This document shows, piece after piece, positions 1 through 5,169 of a DNA stretch of 6,350 nucleotides (positions are counted from its first letter, which is position 1; the number at the start of each line of letters is the position of its first letter). A program made the translations under genes and the position numbers. The stretch is from Ruminiclostridium sp. (lineage in GTDB: Bacteria; Bacillota_A; Clostridia; Oscillospirales; Ruminococcaceae), in NCBI GenBank assembly GCA_017550775.1, contig JAFZOA010000289.1, positions 1 to 6,350 of the forward strand. The letters run 5' to 3'. The notes under the pieces were generated by a model. It did no database searches. It was not told the DNA's origin and was given only the letters and a program-made list of their open reading frames with translations.

Positions 1-392
1 AACACGGTGTCCTGCGTCGAGACAAAGCGGCAATCCTCCGCGAGAAATCTGTCGGCGCAAACCGTAAGCGCCACTTCCTGTCCCTTGGTTTCCGGGGACT
101 GTGCGCTGTTTTCTACGGTCAGACCCCGCAGCGAAACGCCTGGCGCGAGTACAGCCAATGTGTAGGTACGGAAGGTGTTGTATTCGACACCGTTATCGTC
201 AAGCTTGCTGGCGTAGTCGTCCCACGTTATCACGGTGTTTTCCGCGCTTTCTCCGACAAGCTCGATGTCCGGAATGTGTATCTCTGTCTTCTCACGATAT
301 GTGCCCGGCGCAAGGACGATACGGGTGCCGGATCTTGCCGCTCTCAGAGCTCCGGCGAGACCGTCCGCGGGAGTGATATTTAAGATGTCCAT
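1..392 (-). CDS. Pectinesterase (carbohydrate esterase family 8), N-terminal part, truncated by window edge
   Basis: The reading frame runs from ATG at 392 to the left edge, giving 130 codons with no stop. An AGGAG ribosome binding site lies about 6 bases upstream. The protein shows family CE8 hallmarks: PGTYRE (residues 29-34, the usual GxYxE start of the beta-helix), a TYTLAV strand followed by LRGLTVENSA (88-97), GQEVAL (104-109, with the oxyanion-type Gln at 105), and STQDTV (125-130), where Gln127 and Asp128 match the family's QD pair carrying the general-acid Asp. The second catalytic Asp and the substrate-binding Arg would lie beyond the edge. Pectinesterases remove methyl esters from homogalacturonan, giving pectate and methanol. 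The N-terminus has no signal peptide; the beta-helix begins almost at once, suggesting a cytoplasmic enzyme acting on imported oligosaccharides (inference). The terminator at 684-717 separates it from the GGDEF gene, so it should have its own promoter. Confidence 0.85.
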   Translation of the reverse strand, partial: MDILNITPADGLAGALRAARSGTRIVLAPGTYREKTEIHIPDIELVGESAENTVITWDDYASKLDDNGVEYNTFRTYTLAVLAPGVSLRGLTVENSAQSPETKGQEVALTVCADRFLAEDCRFVSTQDTV

Positions 393-683
393 TTTGTGCT
401 CCTTTTCGCGCCGGCTGCATTATAAAGGCTTTTCCGGGTGACTCCCGACGCTGTAAACGATTAATGACAAGCCGGTAAAGTATTCTGCGATCATCACGCT
501 GTGCCGGAATTGACAAAAATATATCAAATATTCAACAATAGTTTTGCCGTATTTTTAATATCTTTTATTTATATTAACCTATAATATTATAAATGTGCAA
601 GACAAATTCCGATATATTTTATGGATAATACGGATATTTAGTTTCAGGCATCCAAAAAATCCATATCCGAATTGGTCATTTTG
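393..683. other. AT-rich intergenic region upstream of the pectinesterase gene
   Basis: No gene is supported here. The stretch from about 510 to 660 is very AT-rich, and the promoter of the minus-strand pectinesterase gene must lie in it. I could not choose a convincing -35/-10 pair. The part next to the gene (about 421-480) is GC-richer and contains a short dyad, CGGG/CCCG with a 5-base loop, in the predicted leader. An inverted repeat CGGATAT/ATATCCG sits at about 631-670 with arms about 26 bases apart; no function can be assigned. Confidence 0.6.
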
Positions 684-717
684 ACAACAAAAATACGGCC
701 GCCCGCGAGCGACCGTA
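684..717 (-). terminator. Rho-independent terminator of the GGDEF gene
   Basis: On the minus strand the arms are TACGGTCGC and GCGGCCGTA, at 717-709 and 702-694, around a 6-base loop. A U-rich tract follows (TTTTTGTTGT, 693-684). The single imperfect pair is a G-U wobble in minus-strand RNA but a C-A mismatch in plus-strand RNA, which fits a minus-strand terminator. It lies 24 bases past the stop codon of the GGDEF gene. Confidence 0.88.
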
Positions 718-740
718 CATAATCAGAGACATCCTATATG

Positions 741-1802
741 TTATTCCGGAAGGCCGTCACCGTCAAGCCGGCTGCAAACGGCGATGATCTTTGCGAGGAA
801 GTATATCATTGCACATTCATCCTCCTGCCAGATGCGGTGACTTCTCGGCTCGGCACAGATAAGATAGCCGTCGGTATATTCTTTCAGCCCTATCCTTGAA
901 ACAAGGACAGTCTCCATGTTGTGCTTTTTGAGCGCGCGGCAGAAAAGCGGTGCGGCCTCTTCAAGATCGTTGATCTCGTTGGTGCGGTAAATATCGTCTT
1001 TCGTTATCCGTTCTATATCGCCGACATCTTCTCTGAAATCCTTATTTAGTACGGCGTGCATGATACGTTGTTTGTCGATGTAGTAAAGGTCGCTTATCCC
1101 GAACTCGTCGATAAGTAAAGGGAGCACCGCGTGGAACTTATTCTCCGTACCCGGCGCAAGCTCGACCTTTCTGATTATAGACTGCATTATCGAGCAGATA
1201 CCGTGCCCTGCGAGCTTGCGTATCTCGATATTCTTATGCTTTTCCTCGACATATATGATGTAGCAGTTTCTGCCCTTGCTCTTTCCGCGGTACAGGGTCT
1301 TGTCTATCATCGCGAAGAGGTCGTCAAAATCGGCCGCGTTGTCCGGGTAGGTGGCACAGCCTATGGTTGCCGTAATGAACGGGCTGCATTCATCAAGCTC
1401 ATAGTTCCTGCGCACGATCTTGTCGGTGGTGTACATCTCGCTGAAAAACGCTTTTTTCTCGGCGTATGTGATGTTTTTCAGATCAATGAATATGATCTCG
1501 TCTCCGCCGAAGCGCCCCGCTATACCGAAGCCGTCGATATACGATGAAAGAGCCGACGATACGCCTTTGAGCACTCCGTCGCCGGCGCTGTGGCCGTAGG
1601 TGTCATTTACGAATTTGAAGTTATCGAGATCGATCATTGCCAGACTGAAAGGTATTTTTTCGGCAATAAGCGATTTGGCAAACCCGATAATATATGGTCT
1701 CGCGATCAATCCGGTAAGAGAATCCGTAATATGATCCAACCCTGTTTTTTCAAGCAGGTCAGCAAAATAATGATATTTTATAAGCTGTTCTATCTTATAC
1801 AT
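741..1802 (-). CDS. GGDEF-domain protein (putative diguanylate cyclase) with C-terminal GAF-like region
   Basis: A 353-residue soluble protein. The GGDEF domain spans about residues 22-185: DSLTGL (27-32), the metal-binding IDLDNFK (57-63), DTYGHSAGD (67-75), the signature RFGGDEI (97-103), and the C-terminal LYRGKSKGRN (170-179). The active family makes c-di-GMP from two GTP. The signature's Phe is replaced by Ile, and no RxxD inhibitory site sits at its usual place before the signature (residues 90-93 are DGFG), so product feedback at that site is not expected. Residues about 190-345 look like a divergent GAF sensor domain (YYIDKQRIMHAVL, then GYLICAEPRSHRIWQEDE near the end); this is by resemblance only. 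There are no membrane segments or signal peptide. The start at 1802 has a modest GGAAAGG site 9 bases upstream. The gene has its own extended -10 promoter (1885-1914) and terminator, so it is monocistronic. Cyclase activity is likely but unproven. Confidence 0.88.
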   Translation of the reverse strand: MYKIEQLIKYHYFADLLEKTGLDHITDSLTGLIARPYIIGFAKSLIAEKIPFSLAMIDLDNFKFVNDTYGHSAGDGVLKGVSSALSSYIDGFGIAGRFGGDEIIFIDLKNITYAEKKAFFSEMYTTDKIVRRNYELDECSPFITATIGCATYPDNAADFDDLFAMIDKTLYRGKSKGRNCYIIYVEEKHKNIEIRKLAGHGICSIMQSIIRKVELAPGTENKFHAVLPLLIDEFGISDLYYIDKQRIMHAVLNKDFREDVGDIERITKDDIYRTNEINDLEEAAPLFCRALKKHNMETVLVSRIGLKEYTDGYLICAEPRSHRIWQEDECAMIYFLAKIIAVCSRLDGDGLPE

Positions 1803-1884
1803 TGCCGCAGACCTTTCCGTATCTTATCAAAGACACCGTTTTCAAATCTCAATATTATGTCGGAGCGTATACCGACTGTTTTAT

Positions 1885-1914
1885 ATTATATCACCATAAG
1901 GGTCGGATTGTCAA
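1885..1914 (-). promoter_or_regulatory. Sigma-A promoter of the GGDEF gene
   Basis: On the minus strand a perfect TTGACA (-35, 1914-1909) and a perfect TATAAT (-10, 1890-1885) are separated by 18 bases. A TGn extension stands just before the -10. Transcription should begin near 1878, leaving a leader of about 75 bases. A 5-bp hairpin (GTCGG/CCGAC, 1859-1876) would form at the very 5' end of the transcript. Confidence 0.85.
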
Positions 1915-1971
1915 GGGAAACGATGATTAAAGATTATGCGTTGATTGTGTTGTAGATTTAGTTGGCAGATT

Positions 1972-2020
1972 GTACAAATTCTCTGCGGGCTTGCCGGCGC
2001 AAGTCAAGGGGAATTTGTGC
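1972..2020. repeat. Nested inverted repeat in the divergent intergenic region
   Basis: The outer arms ACAAATTC (1974-1981) and GAATTTGT (2011-2018) are perfect and extend by one wobble and one G-C pair to 1972/2020. Inside is a second dyad, CTTGC (1990-1994) and GCAAG (1999-2003), around a 4-base loop, extendable by two pairs. It lies between the two divergent promoters, about 60 bases upstream of the GGDEF -35 and about 97 upstream of the alarmone synthetase -35. It could be a regulator site, a remnant of a small palindromic element or an RNA structure; nothing decides among these. Confidence 0.55.
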
Positions 2021-2100
2021 AAGATGACAGCAAAAGATGCAATGCAAGTGACGTGCAAGATTAAATCAGCGGTTCCCAGGAGTTGACTTTCGTTGTGCAA
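2018..2100 (+). repeat. Cluster of five TGCAA words upstream of the alarmone synthetase promoter
   Basis: TGCAA occurs on the plus strand at 2018, 2038, 2043, 2054 and 2096, several as GTGCAAGA or ATGCAAG. The last copy ends 16 bases before the -35 box. All share one orientation, but the spacing is irregular. They may be binding half-sites or slippage-derived sequence. Short words in biased sequence can recur by chance. Confidence 0.35.
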
Positions 2101-2116
2101 TACCCATTTCCCGGGG

Positions 2117-2145
2117 TTGACATTTGTACCGCTGTATGCTATAAT
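2117..2145 (+). promoter_or_regulatory. Consensus sigma-A promoter of the alarmone synthetase gene
   Basis: A perfect TTGACA (2117-2122), a 17-base spacer and a perfect TATAAT (2140-2145), with TGC directly before the -10 (extended -10). Transcription should start near 2152, giving a leader of about 66 bases. This also rules out the upstream in-frame ATG at 2083 as the start of the gene. Confidence 0.9.
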
Positions 2146-2163
2146 AACACCATTATCCAGGGC

Positions 2164-2194
2164 AAAGGCGCCGCTCGGTGTGAGCGGTGCCTTT
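2164..2194 (+). promoter_or_regulatory. Strong leader hairpin ahead of the alarmone synthetase gene
   Basis: A 13-bp stem, AAAGGCGCCGCTC (2164-2176) with GAGCGGTGCCTTT (2182-2194), closes a 5-base loop. All pairs are Watson-Crick except one G-U wobble. It lies wholly in the 5' leader, about 12 bases after the predicted start of transcription and 9 bases before the GGAGG site. Only three U residues follow the stem, so it is a weak terminator candidate. It could protect the 5' end, attenuate, or modulate ribosome access. It matches no riboswitch class that I recognise. Confidence 0.7.
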
Positions 2195-2217
2195 CGCTGT
2201 ATCGGAGGACTTTTGAA

Positions 2218-3207
2218 ATGATAACTTTGAACGACTATCTGTATTCGGGAGATACTGTACTGAAAATTCTTCACAGCTATGCGTATGATCTTCGCCAGAG
2301 CGCGAAACAGACGCACAATTCCATTGATACCGCGCACAGCAACTTCCTTGTGCAGATAATCGAGATGCTCGAACACAACGACTTCTTAACTTCCCAATCC
2401 AACAGGATAAAGGAGCTGTACAAGTACATGACTGTGCAGTACCCCTACCTTGCGTTTACGTTCAAGGGCAGGATAAAGTCGCTGATACGCGCGGAGGAGA
2501 AGTTCAACGGATATATCGTCGAGTACATATATGACTATTTCTGCAAGTACGGAAAGCTCCCGACCGAGACCGAGATCAAGACCAAGCTCCAGTGCTTCCG
2601 CGATCTCGTCGCGTACAGGATAGTCATTTCGCTCCCGAAGTGTCATCTGAACGACGGCGAGAGTCGCGAGGAAGCGGAACTCCGACTGCTGTACGAGGTC
2701 GCGGAAATACTGCCGGATTTCCTTGAGGAGCGCGGATTTACCGCCGAGCTTTCGGGGCTGCCGCAGGAGGAATTTTCTGACCGGCTCAGTGAAAAGGTGC
2801 GTCCGTACTATCGCGATTATATTGCGACGACCCGCCCGTTCGGGTATCAGTCTTTACACATCACGCTGTATGATAACTTCGCGCGGTGCTATACCGAGGT
2901 ACAGCTTCGCACAAAGGATATGGACGACAATGCCGAGATCGGTGACGCGAACCATTTCGGCTATGAGAAACGTCAGGAGGCTGACAGAGCCCGTCGTGAG
3001 GTGATACCCGCGGGTGAGTGCGTATTCTTTGACGAAGCGTATGAGCGGGTGCAGATGCTCCAGAACATCGACCTGTCGGAGATAGATGTGAATATGTTCA
3101 AGGCGATAGACAACCGCATGATAAACGACGGCTGCGGGCTGTTCAGAGGGCGGCAGATCCTTCCGTTCGAGCATCTGTCGCGGTTCCAGAACGATCTTAT
3201 CGACTGA
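2218..3207 (+). CDS. RelA/SpoT-domain (p)ppGpp synthetase, synthetase-only
   Basis: A 329-residue protein. The start at 2218 is fixed by GGAGG 9 bases upstream and by a promoter lying downstream of the other in-frame ATG. The synthetase core is recognisable: FKGRIKS (82-88, ATP-binding RxK), FRDLVAYR (127-134, metal-binding Asp129), DYIATTRPFGYQSLH (200-214, with the guanine-stacking Tyr210), EVQLRT (227-232, second metal-binding Glu227) and AEIGDANHFGYE (239-250). The family transfers pyrophosphate from ATP to GDP or GTP, making the stringent-response alarmone. There is no HD hydrolase domain in front and no TGS/ACT region behind. It is longer than typical compact synthetases (about 210-260 residues), with a helical N-terminus (1-75), a long segment between Asp129 and DYIA, and a C-terminal tail (251-329) I cannot assign. 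The catalytic set is intact. The gene is monocistronic, divergent from the GGDEF gene, and ends at a strong terminator. Confidence 0.88.
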   Translation: MITLNDYLYSGDTVLKILHSYAYDLRQSAKQTHNSIDTAHSNFLVQIIEMLEHNDFLTSQSNRIKELYKYMTVQYPYLAFTFKGRIKSLIRAEEKFNGYIVEYIYDYFCKYGKLPTETEIKTKLQCFRDLVAYRIVISLPKCHLNDGESREEAELRLLYEVAEILPDFLEERGFTAELSGLPQEEFSDRLSEKVRPYYRDYIATTRPFGYQSLHITLYDNFARCYTEVQLRTKDMDDNAEIGDANHFGYEKRQEADRARREVIPAGECVFFDEAYERVQMLQNIDLSEIDVNMFKAIDNRMINDGCGLFRGRQILPFEHLSRFQNDLID

Positions 3208-3294
3208 TAGTTGACTTATCCGACAGGAGAGGGAAGGGCGGGTCTCCCGAAAAACAAGTGATCATCAGCGCGGAGAAAAATGTAACATAAAAGC

Positions 3295-3340
3295 AACCGA
3301 ACCGGATACCTTTATCATTGGTATCCGGTTCGGTTTTGCA
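3295..3340 (+). terminator. Rho-independent terminator of the alarmone synthetase gene
   Basis: Perfect 16-bp arms, AACCGAACCGGATACC (3295-3310) and GGTATCCGGTTCGGTT (3320-3335), close a 9-base loop. The T run begins inside the right arm and continues as TTT to 3338. It stands about 90 bases after the stop codon. On the minus strand the stem is followed by TTGCTTTTA, so it may also stop transcripts arriving from the convergent peptidase gene. Confidence 0.85.
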
Positions 3341-3409
3341 TATCAAAAAAGTATATTTGGTCTGTAACAAGACCGTTCAGGTTTCGTGGTAACGTAATGG
3401 ATCTATGCG

Positions 3410-3431
3410 TCACTGCATCGTGCAGTGGGGC
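3410..3431. repeat. 22-base repeat, copy 1, containing a perfect hairpin
   Basis: This copy matches 3700-3721 at 21 of 22 bases. It contains CACTGCA, a TCG loop and TGCAGTG, a perfect 7-bp stem, then GGGGC. The two copies lie 290 bases apart in direct orientation and bracket the GC-rich palindrome array. Confidence 0.75.
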
Positions 3432-3512
3432 GCACTTTTATGATATCCGGGGAACACTGAACTTCGAGGCAGATAACCCGTCCATTCCGGAAAAGCAACA
3501 TACGGAATGCGT

Positions 3513-3699
3513 GCAGGCTCAGCCTGCCGAGGGGTCAAGGGGGCGAGTAGCCCCCTTGCGGGTGCAGGGCAGAGCCCTGCCGAGGGTCAAGGGGCGAGGA
3601 GCCCCTTGCGAGGGGTTCAAAGGGGGCGAGAAGCCCCCTTGCGGGGGTTCCTCGGTGACCGCTTGAATGCGCGCGTCCTGCGCGCTTTTGGCGGTCACC
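3513..3699. repeat. Array of GC-rich palindromic units
   Basis: Hairpins in order: GCAGGC/GCCTGC with loop TCA (3513-3527); CAAGGGGGC/GCCCCCTTG with loop GAGTA (3536-3558); GCAGGGC/GCCCTGC with loop AGA (3564-3580); CAAGGGGC/GCCCCTTG with loop GAGGA (3588-3608); AAGGGGGC/GCCCCCTT with loop GAGAA (3620-3640); then GGTGACCGC/GCGGTCACC (3654-3662 with 3691-3699) enclosing GCGCGC/GCGCGC (3669-3685). Stems vary in length while staying perfectly paired, and one loop class keeps the form GAGNA. Linkers such as GCGGG and GCCGAGGG also recur. This resembles dispersed REP/BIME-type palindromes, consistent with its place between convergent genes. Confidence 0.85.
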
Positions 3700-3721
3700 T
3701 CACTACATCGTGCAGTGGGGC
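3700..3721. repeat. 22-base repeat, copy 2
   Basis: Direct copy of 3410-3431 with one change (G to A at 3705). The change turns one pair of the internal 7-bp stem into an A-C mismatch in plus-strand RNA but a G-U wobble in minus-strand RNA, so the hairpin survives only in a transcript coming from the peptidase gene side. Confidence 0.75.
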
Positions 3722-3754
3722 AGAGCCCCAACAGCGGGGTTTGGGGCTCTGCCC
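3718..3754. repeat. Perfect 14-bp inverted repeat, last unit of the palindrome cluster
   Basis: Arms GGGCAGAGCCCCAA (3718-3731) and TTGGGGCTCTGCCC (3741-3754) pair perfectly around a 9-base loop. Each arm also contains a small self-complementary core (GGGGC-AGA-GCCCC on the left), so alternative folds are possible. It ends about 40 bases past the stop codon of the minus-strand peptidase gene and may protect or help end its mRNA. There is no T tract on either side. Confidence 0.8.
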
Positions 3755-3794
3755 AAACAGTGGGTTGCGGCAGACGGGACGCTGCACATAGTTT

Positions 3795-4892
3795 TTAACA
3801 GCCGCAGTCAAGTCTGAAATTATCCGCATCGACGCTAAGTTCGGCCGTTTCTCCCATGAGTAAGGGATAATTGACATCGCCGTGTCCTGCGGGGAAACCA
3901 AATGCCACAGGAATATTAAGATCGGCAAGAAACTGTCTGGAGATCATGTCACCAACGGATTTGAATTCTCCTCCGCGGCTGTGTCCGTCATAGTCGCCCA
4001 TACTGAGGGGAAGATCTACCCACTCACCGAAAACGATGCCGGCTGCTTTGTCGAGAACCCCGGCATGTTTCAGTATAGTGAGATACCTATGTATGTGCTG
4101 TATATCCTCACTCTCATCTTCGAGGAAAAGAATATAGGGTCGGTCTGTTTTTGTACAGTCATAAGCGGCACCTATCACCGAGCAGAAGGTGGAAAGATTA
4201 CCTCCGATCAGGACTCCCTTCGCGTCACCCGTTTTGCAGTAGCTGCTGCTTTTGCAGGTATAAACCGGTATCTCGCCCTTAATTATTTTTTCTTCCGCTT
4301 CAAAACAGCTTTCCGGGAAATCGCCGAACGTTCCGCTCATGCAGGAGTGTACCGAGGGCAGATCGTTTGAAGTCCATGCCGAATGATACACGGTTATATC
4401 GCTGTACCCTATGATAAGCTTTCCCGATGTTTTTATGAGATCCCCCGGTAATATGTCCGCGATCTCGGACGCACCGTATCCGCCGCGTACACAGAATACC
4501 GCTTTGATATCGGGATCTTTAAGAGCCCATTCAAGGTCTTCAAGAATTTCATCGGTGGTGCGGGTCTCTGTGCATACATACTTTCCCTCTACCGGCTCAT
4601 AGCCCCATTCCTTGAGTCCGTTGATGACGGCATCTGTCTGTTCCCGGCTCGGGAGCGCAGACGGTGAGATGACCGCTATCCTGTCGCCCGCGGACAGGAA
4701 CATAGAGCTGTGCTCTCCGCTGTAAGTCTTGTACTCGATCGTACATTCCGTATCCACACCCTCGGAGAGAAGCTGTACTTCTGTCGTTGCCGGCTCCGCG
4801 GGTTTCTCCGGTGCGGGGCTTTTACTCTCGCAGGAACCTGTCATCAATGCCAGCGCAATTACCAATGGGGCAGCCCAAATATGCTTCTTCAT
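3795..4892 (-). CDS. Lipoprotein peptidase of family S66 (LD-carboxypeptidase/MccF-like)
   Basis: A 365-residue protein. Residues 1-21 form a lipoprotein signal peptide: charged MKKH, a hydrophobic stretch and the lipobox TGSC with Cys21. A Pro/Glu/Thr-rich linker follows to about residue 45. The S66 fold then shows GDRIAVISPS (69-78), the FCVRGGYGASEI stretch (133-144), the nucleophile motif IGYSDIT (161-167, Ser164), GVLIGGNLSTF (226-236), FLEDESED (256-263, probable catalytic Glu258) and GFPAGHGDVNYP (332-343, His337), giving the full Ser-Glu-His set. Family members cut L-D bonds, releasing the terminal D-alanine from murein tetrapeptides, or inactivate peptide-nucleotide antibiotics (MccF). 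Which applies here cannot be told. Well-known LdcA enzymes are cytoplasmic; this one should be anchored outside the membrane. The start at 4892 has GGAGG 10 bases upstream. The gene is monocistronic, convergent with the synthetase gene and divergent from the chemoreceptor gene. Confidence 0.88.
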   Translation of the reverse strand: MKKHIWAAPLVIALALMTGSCESKSPAPEKPAEPATTEVQLLSEGVDTECTIEYKTYSGEHSSMFLSAGDRIAVISPSALPSREQTDAVINGLKEWGYEPVEGKYVCTETRTTDEILEDLEWALKDPDIKAVFCVRGGYGASEIADILPGDLIKTSGKLIIGYSDITVYHSAWTSNDLPSVHSCMSGTFGDFPESCFEAEEKIIKGEIPVYTCKSSSYCKTGDAKGVLIGGNLSTFCSVIGAAYDCTKTDRPYILFLEDESEDIQHIHRYLTILKHAGVLDKAAGIVFGEWVDLPLSMGDYDGHSRGGEFKSVGDMISRQFLADLNIPVAFGFPAGHGDVNYPLLMGETAELSVDADNFRLDCGC

Positions 4893-4976
4893 ACTATTCT
4901 GACCTCCGTTATATTGCAGTTTTTTCCTTCTCCCGTCTATGTCGTTGGAAGAAAAAGCATAATATACTTTAATAAT

Positions 4977-5005
4977 ATTATAGCATAGCTCTCCCGAAAA
5001 CTCAA
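4977..5005 (-). promoter_or_regulatory. Promoter of the S66 peptidase gene
   Basis: On the minus strand: TTGAGT (-35, 5005-5000), a 17-base spacer and a perfect TATAAT (-10, 4982-4977), with TGC directly before the -10 (extended -10). The start of transcription should be near 4970, leaving a leader of about 78 bases. Confidence 0.82.
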
Positions 5006-5075
5006 CATAAATTTGCAGAAGGGAAGAGCGGTTTTCACGCTGTGTATGGCTGTGAATACAGGCAATAATTATATT

Positions 5076-5133
5076 GAAGCCAAGCGGATGTTGTTAAAAT
5101 TGAATAAAAAGCGTCATTATTGCGCGAAGCCAA
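5076..5133 (+). repeat. Direct repeat GAAGCCAA, 50 bases apart, upstream of the chemoreceptor promoter
   Basis: GAAGCCAA occurs at 5076-5083 and again at 5126-5133, the second copy 7 bases before the -35 box. The phasing is near five helical turns. It may be a paired regulator site or coincidence. The rest of 5006-5140 is AT-rich and holds nothing else I can support. Confidence 0.3.
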
Positions 5134-5140
5134 AAAATTA

Positions 5141-5169
5141 TTGACAAGACTATTTAGTTAAACTATAAT
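5141..5169 (+). promoter_or_regulatory. Consensus sigma-A promoter of the chemoreceptor gene, with overlapping dyad
   Basis: A perfect TTGACA (5141-5146), a 17-base spacer and a perfect TATAAT (5164-5169), with transcription starting near 5176. A small dyad, TAGTT-A-AACTA (5155-5165), covers the spacer and the first bases of the -10 and could be an operator. No motility-sigma (sigma-28/SigD) promoter is seen. The leader of about 59 bases leads to GGAGG at 5221-5225. Confidence 0.88.

Larger units (their letters stand above)
3336..3794. other. Gene-free convergent intergenic region
   Basis: This is the stretch between the terminator of the plus-strand synthetase gene and the stop codon of the minus-strand peptidase gene. 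The open frames in it have no ribosome binding sites and consist of palindromic repeat sequence, so I call no gene. Its content is the palindrome array and flanking repeats listed separately. No T-rich classical terminator for the minus-strand peptidase gene is visible just past its stop. Confidence 0.7.

Noticed and set aside
292..516. Minus-strand open frame overlapping the pectinesterase start
   Set aside because: Wrong frame relative to the CE8 motifs, Arg-rich, and without a ribosome binding site.
570..600. Candidate promoter for the pectinesterase gene (TTGCAC at 600-595 with AT-rich hexamers behind it)
   Set aside because: The -35 matches only three of six positions and the best-spaced -10 four of six, in sequence so AT-rich that such matches are expected by chance.
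1131..1547. Plus-strand open frame antisense to the GGDEF gene
   Set aside because: It lies wholly inside a well-supported gene with conserved motifs and has no ribosome binding site.
2083..2217. N-terminal extension of the alarmone synthetase from an upstream in-frame ATG
   Set aside because: It would begin upstream of the consensus promoter (2117-2145) and run through the leader hairpin, with a Cys/Arg-rich sequence unlike the family. The ATG at 2218 has GGAGG at the right distance.
1927..2376. Minus-strand open frame of 149 codons across the divergent spacer
   Set aside because: It overlaps the start of the synthetase gene and both control elements, lacks a ribosome binding site and resembles no family I know.
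3513..3699. Possible CRISPR array
   Set aside because: The repeated units are hairpins of varying length with irregular spacing (about 52 then 32 bases) and linkers that are themselves related; there are no constant repeats with unique spacers and no cas genes.
3397..3791. Several open frames on both strands within the palindrome region
   Set aside because: They translate the GC-rich hairpin repeats into Gly/Arg/Pro-rich sequence and have no ribosome binding sites; stop codons are rare there only because of composition.
3882..4370. Plus-strand open frame antisense to the S66 peptidase gene
   Set aside because: It is a shadow of the real gene, whose catalytic motifs are read on the minus strand.
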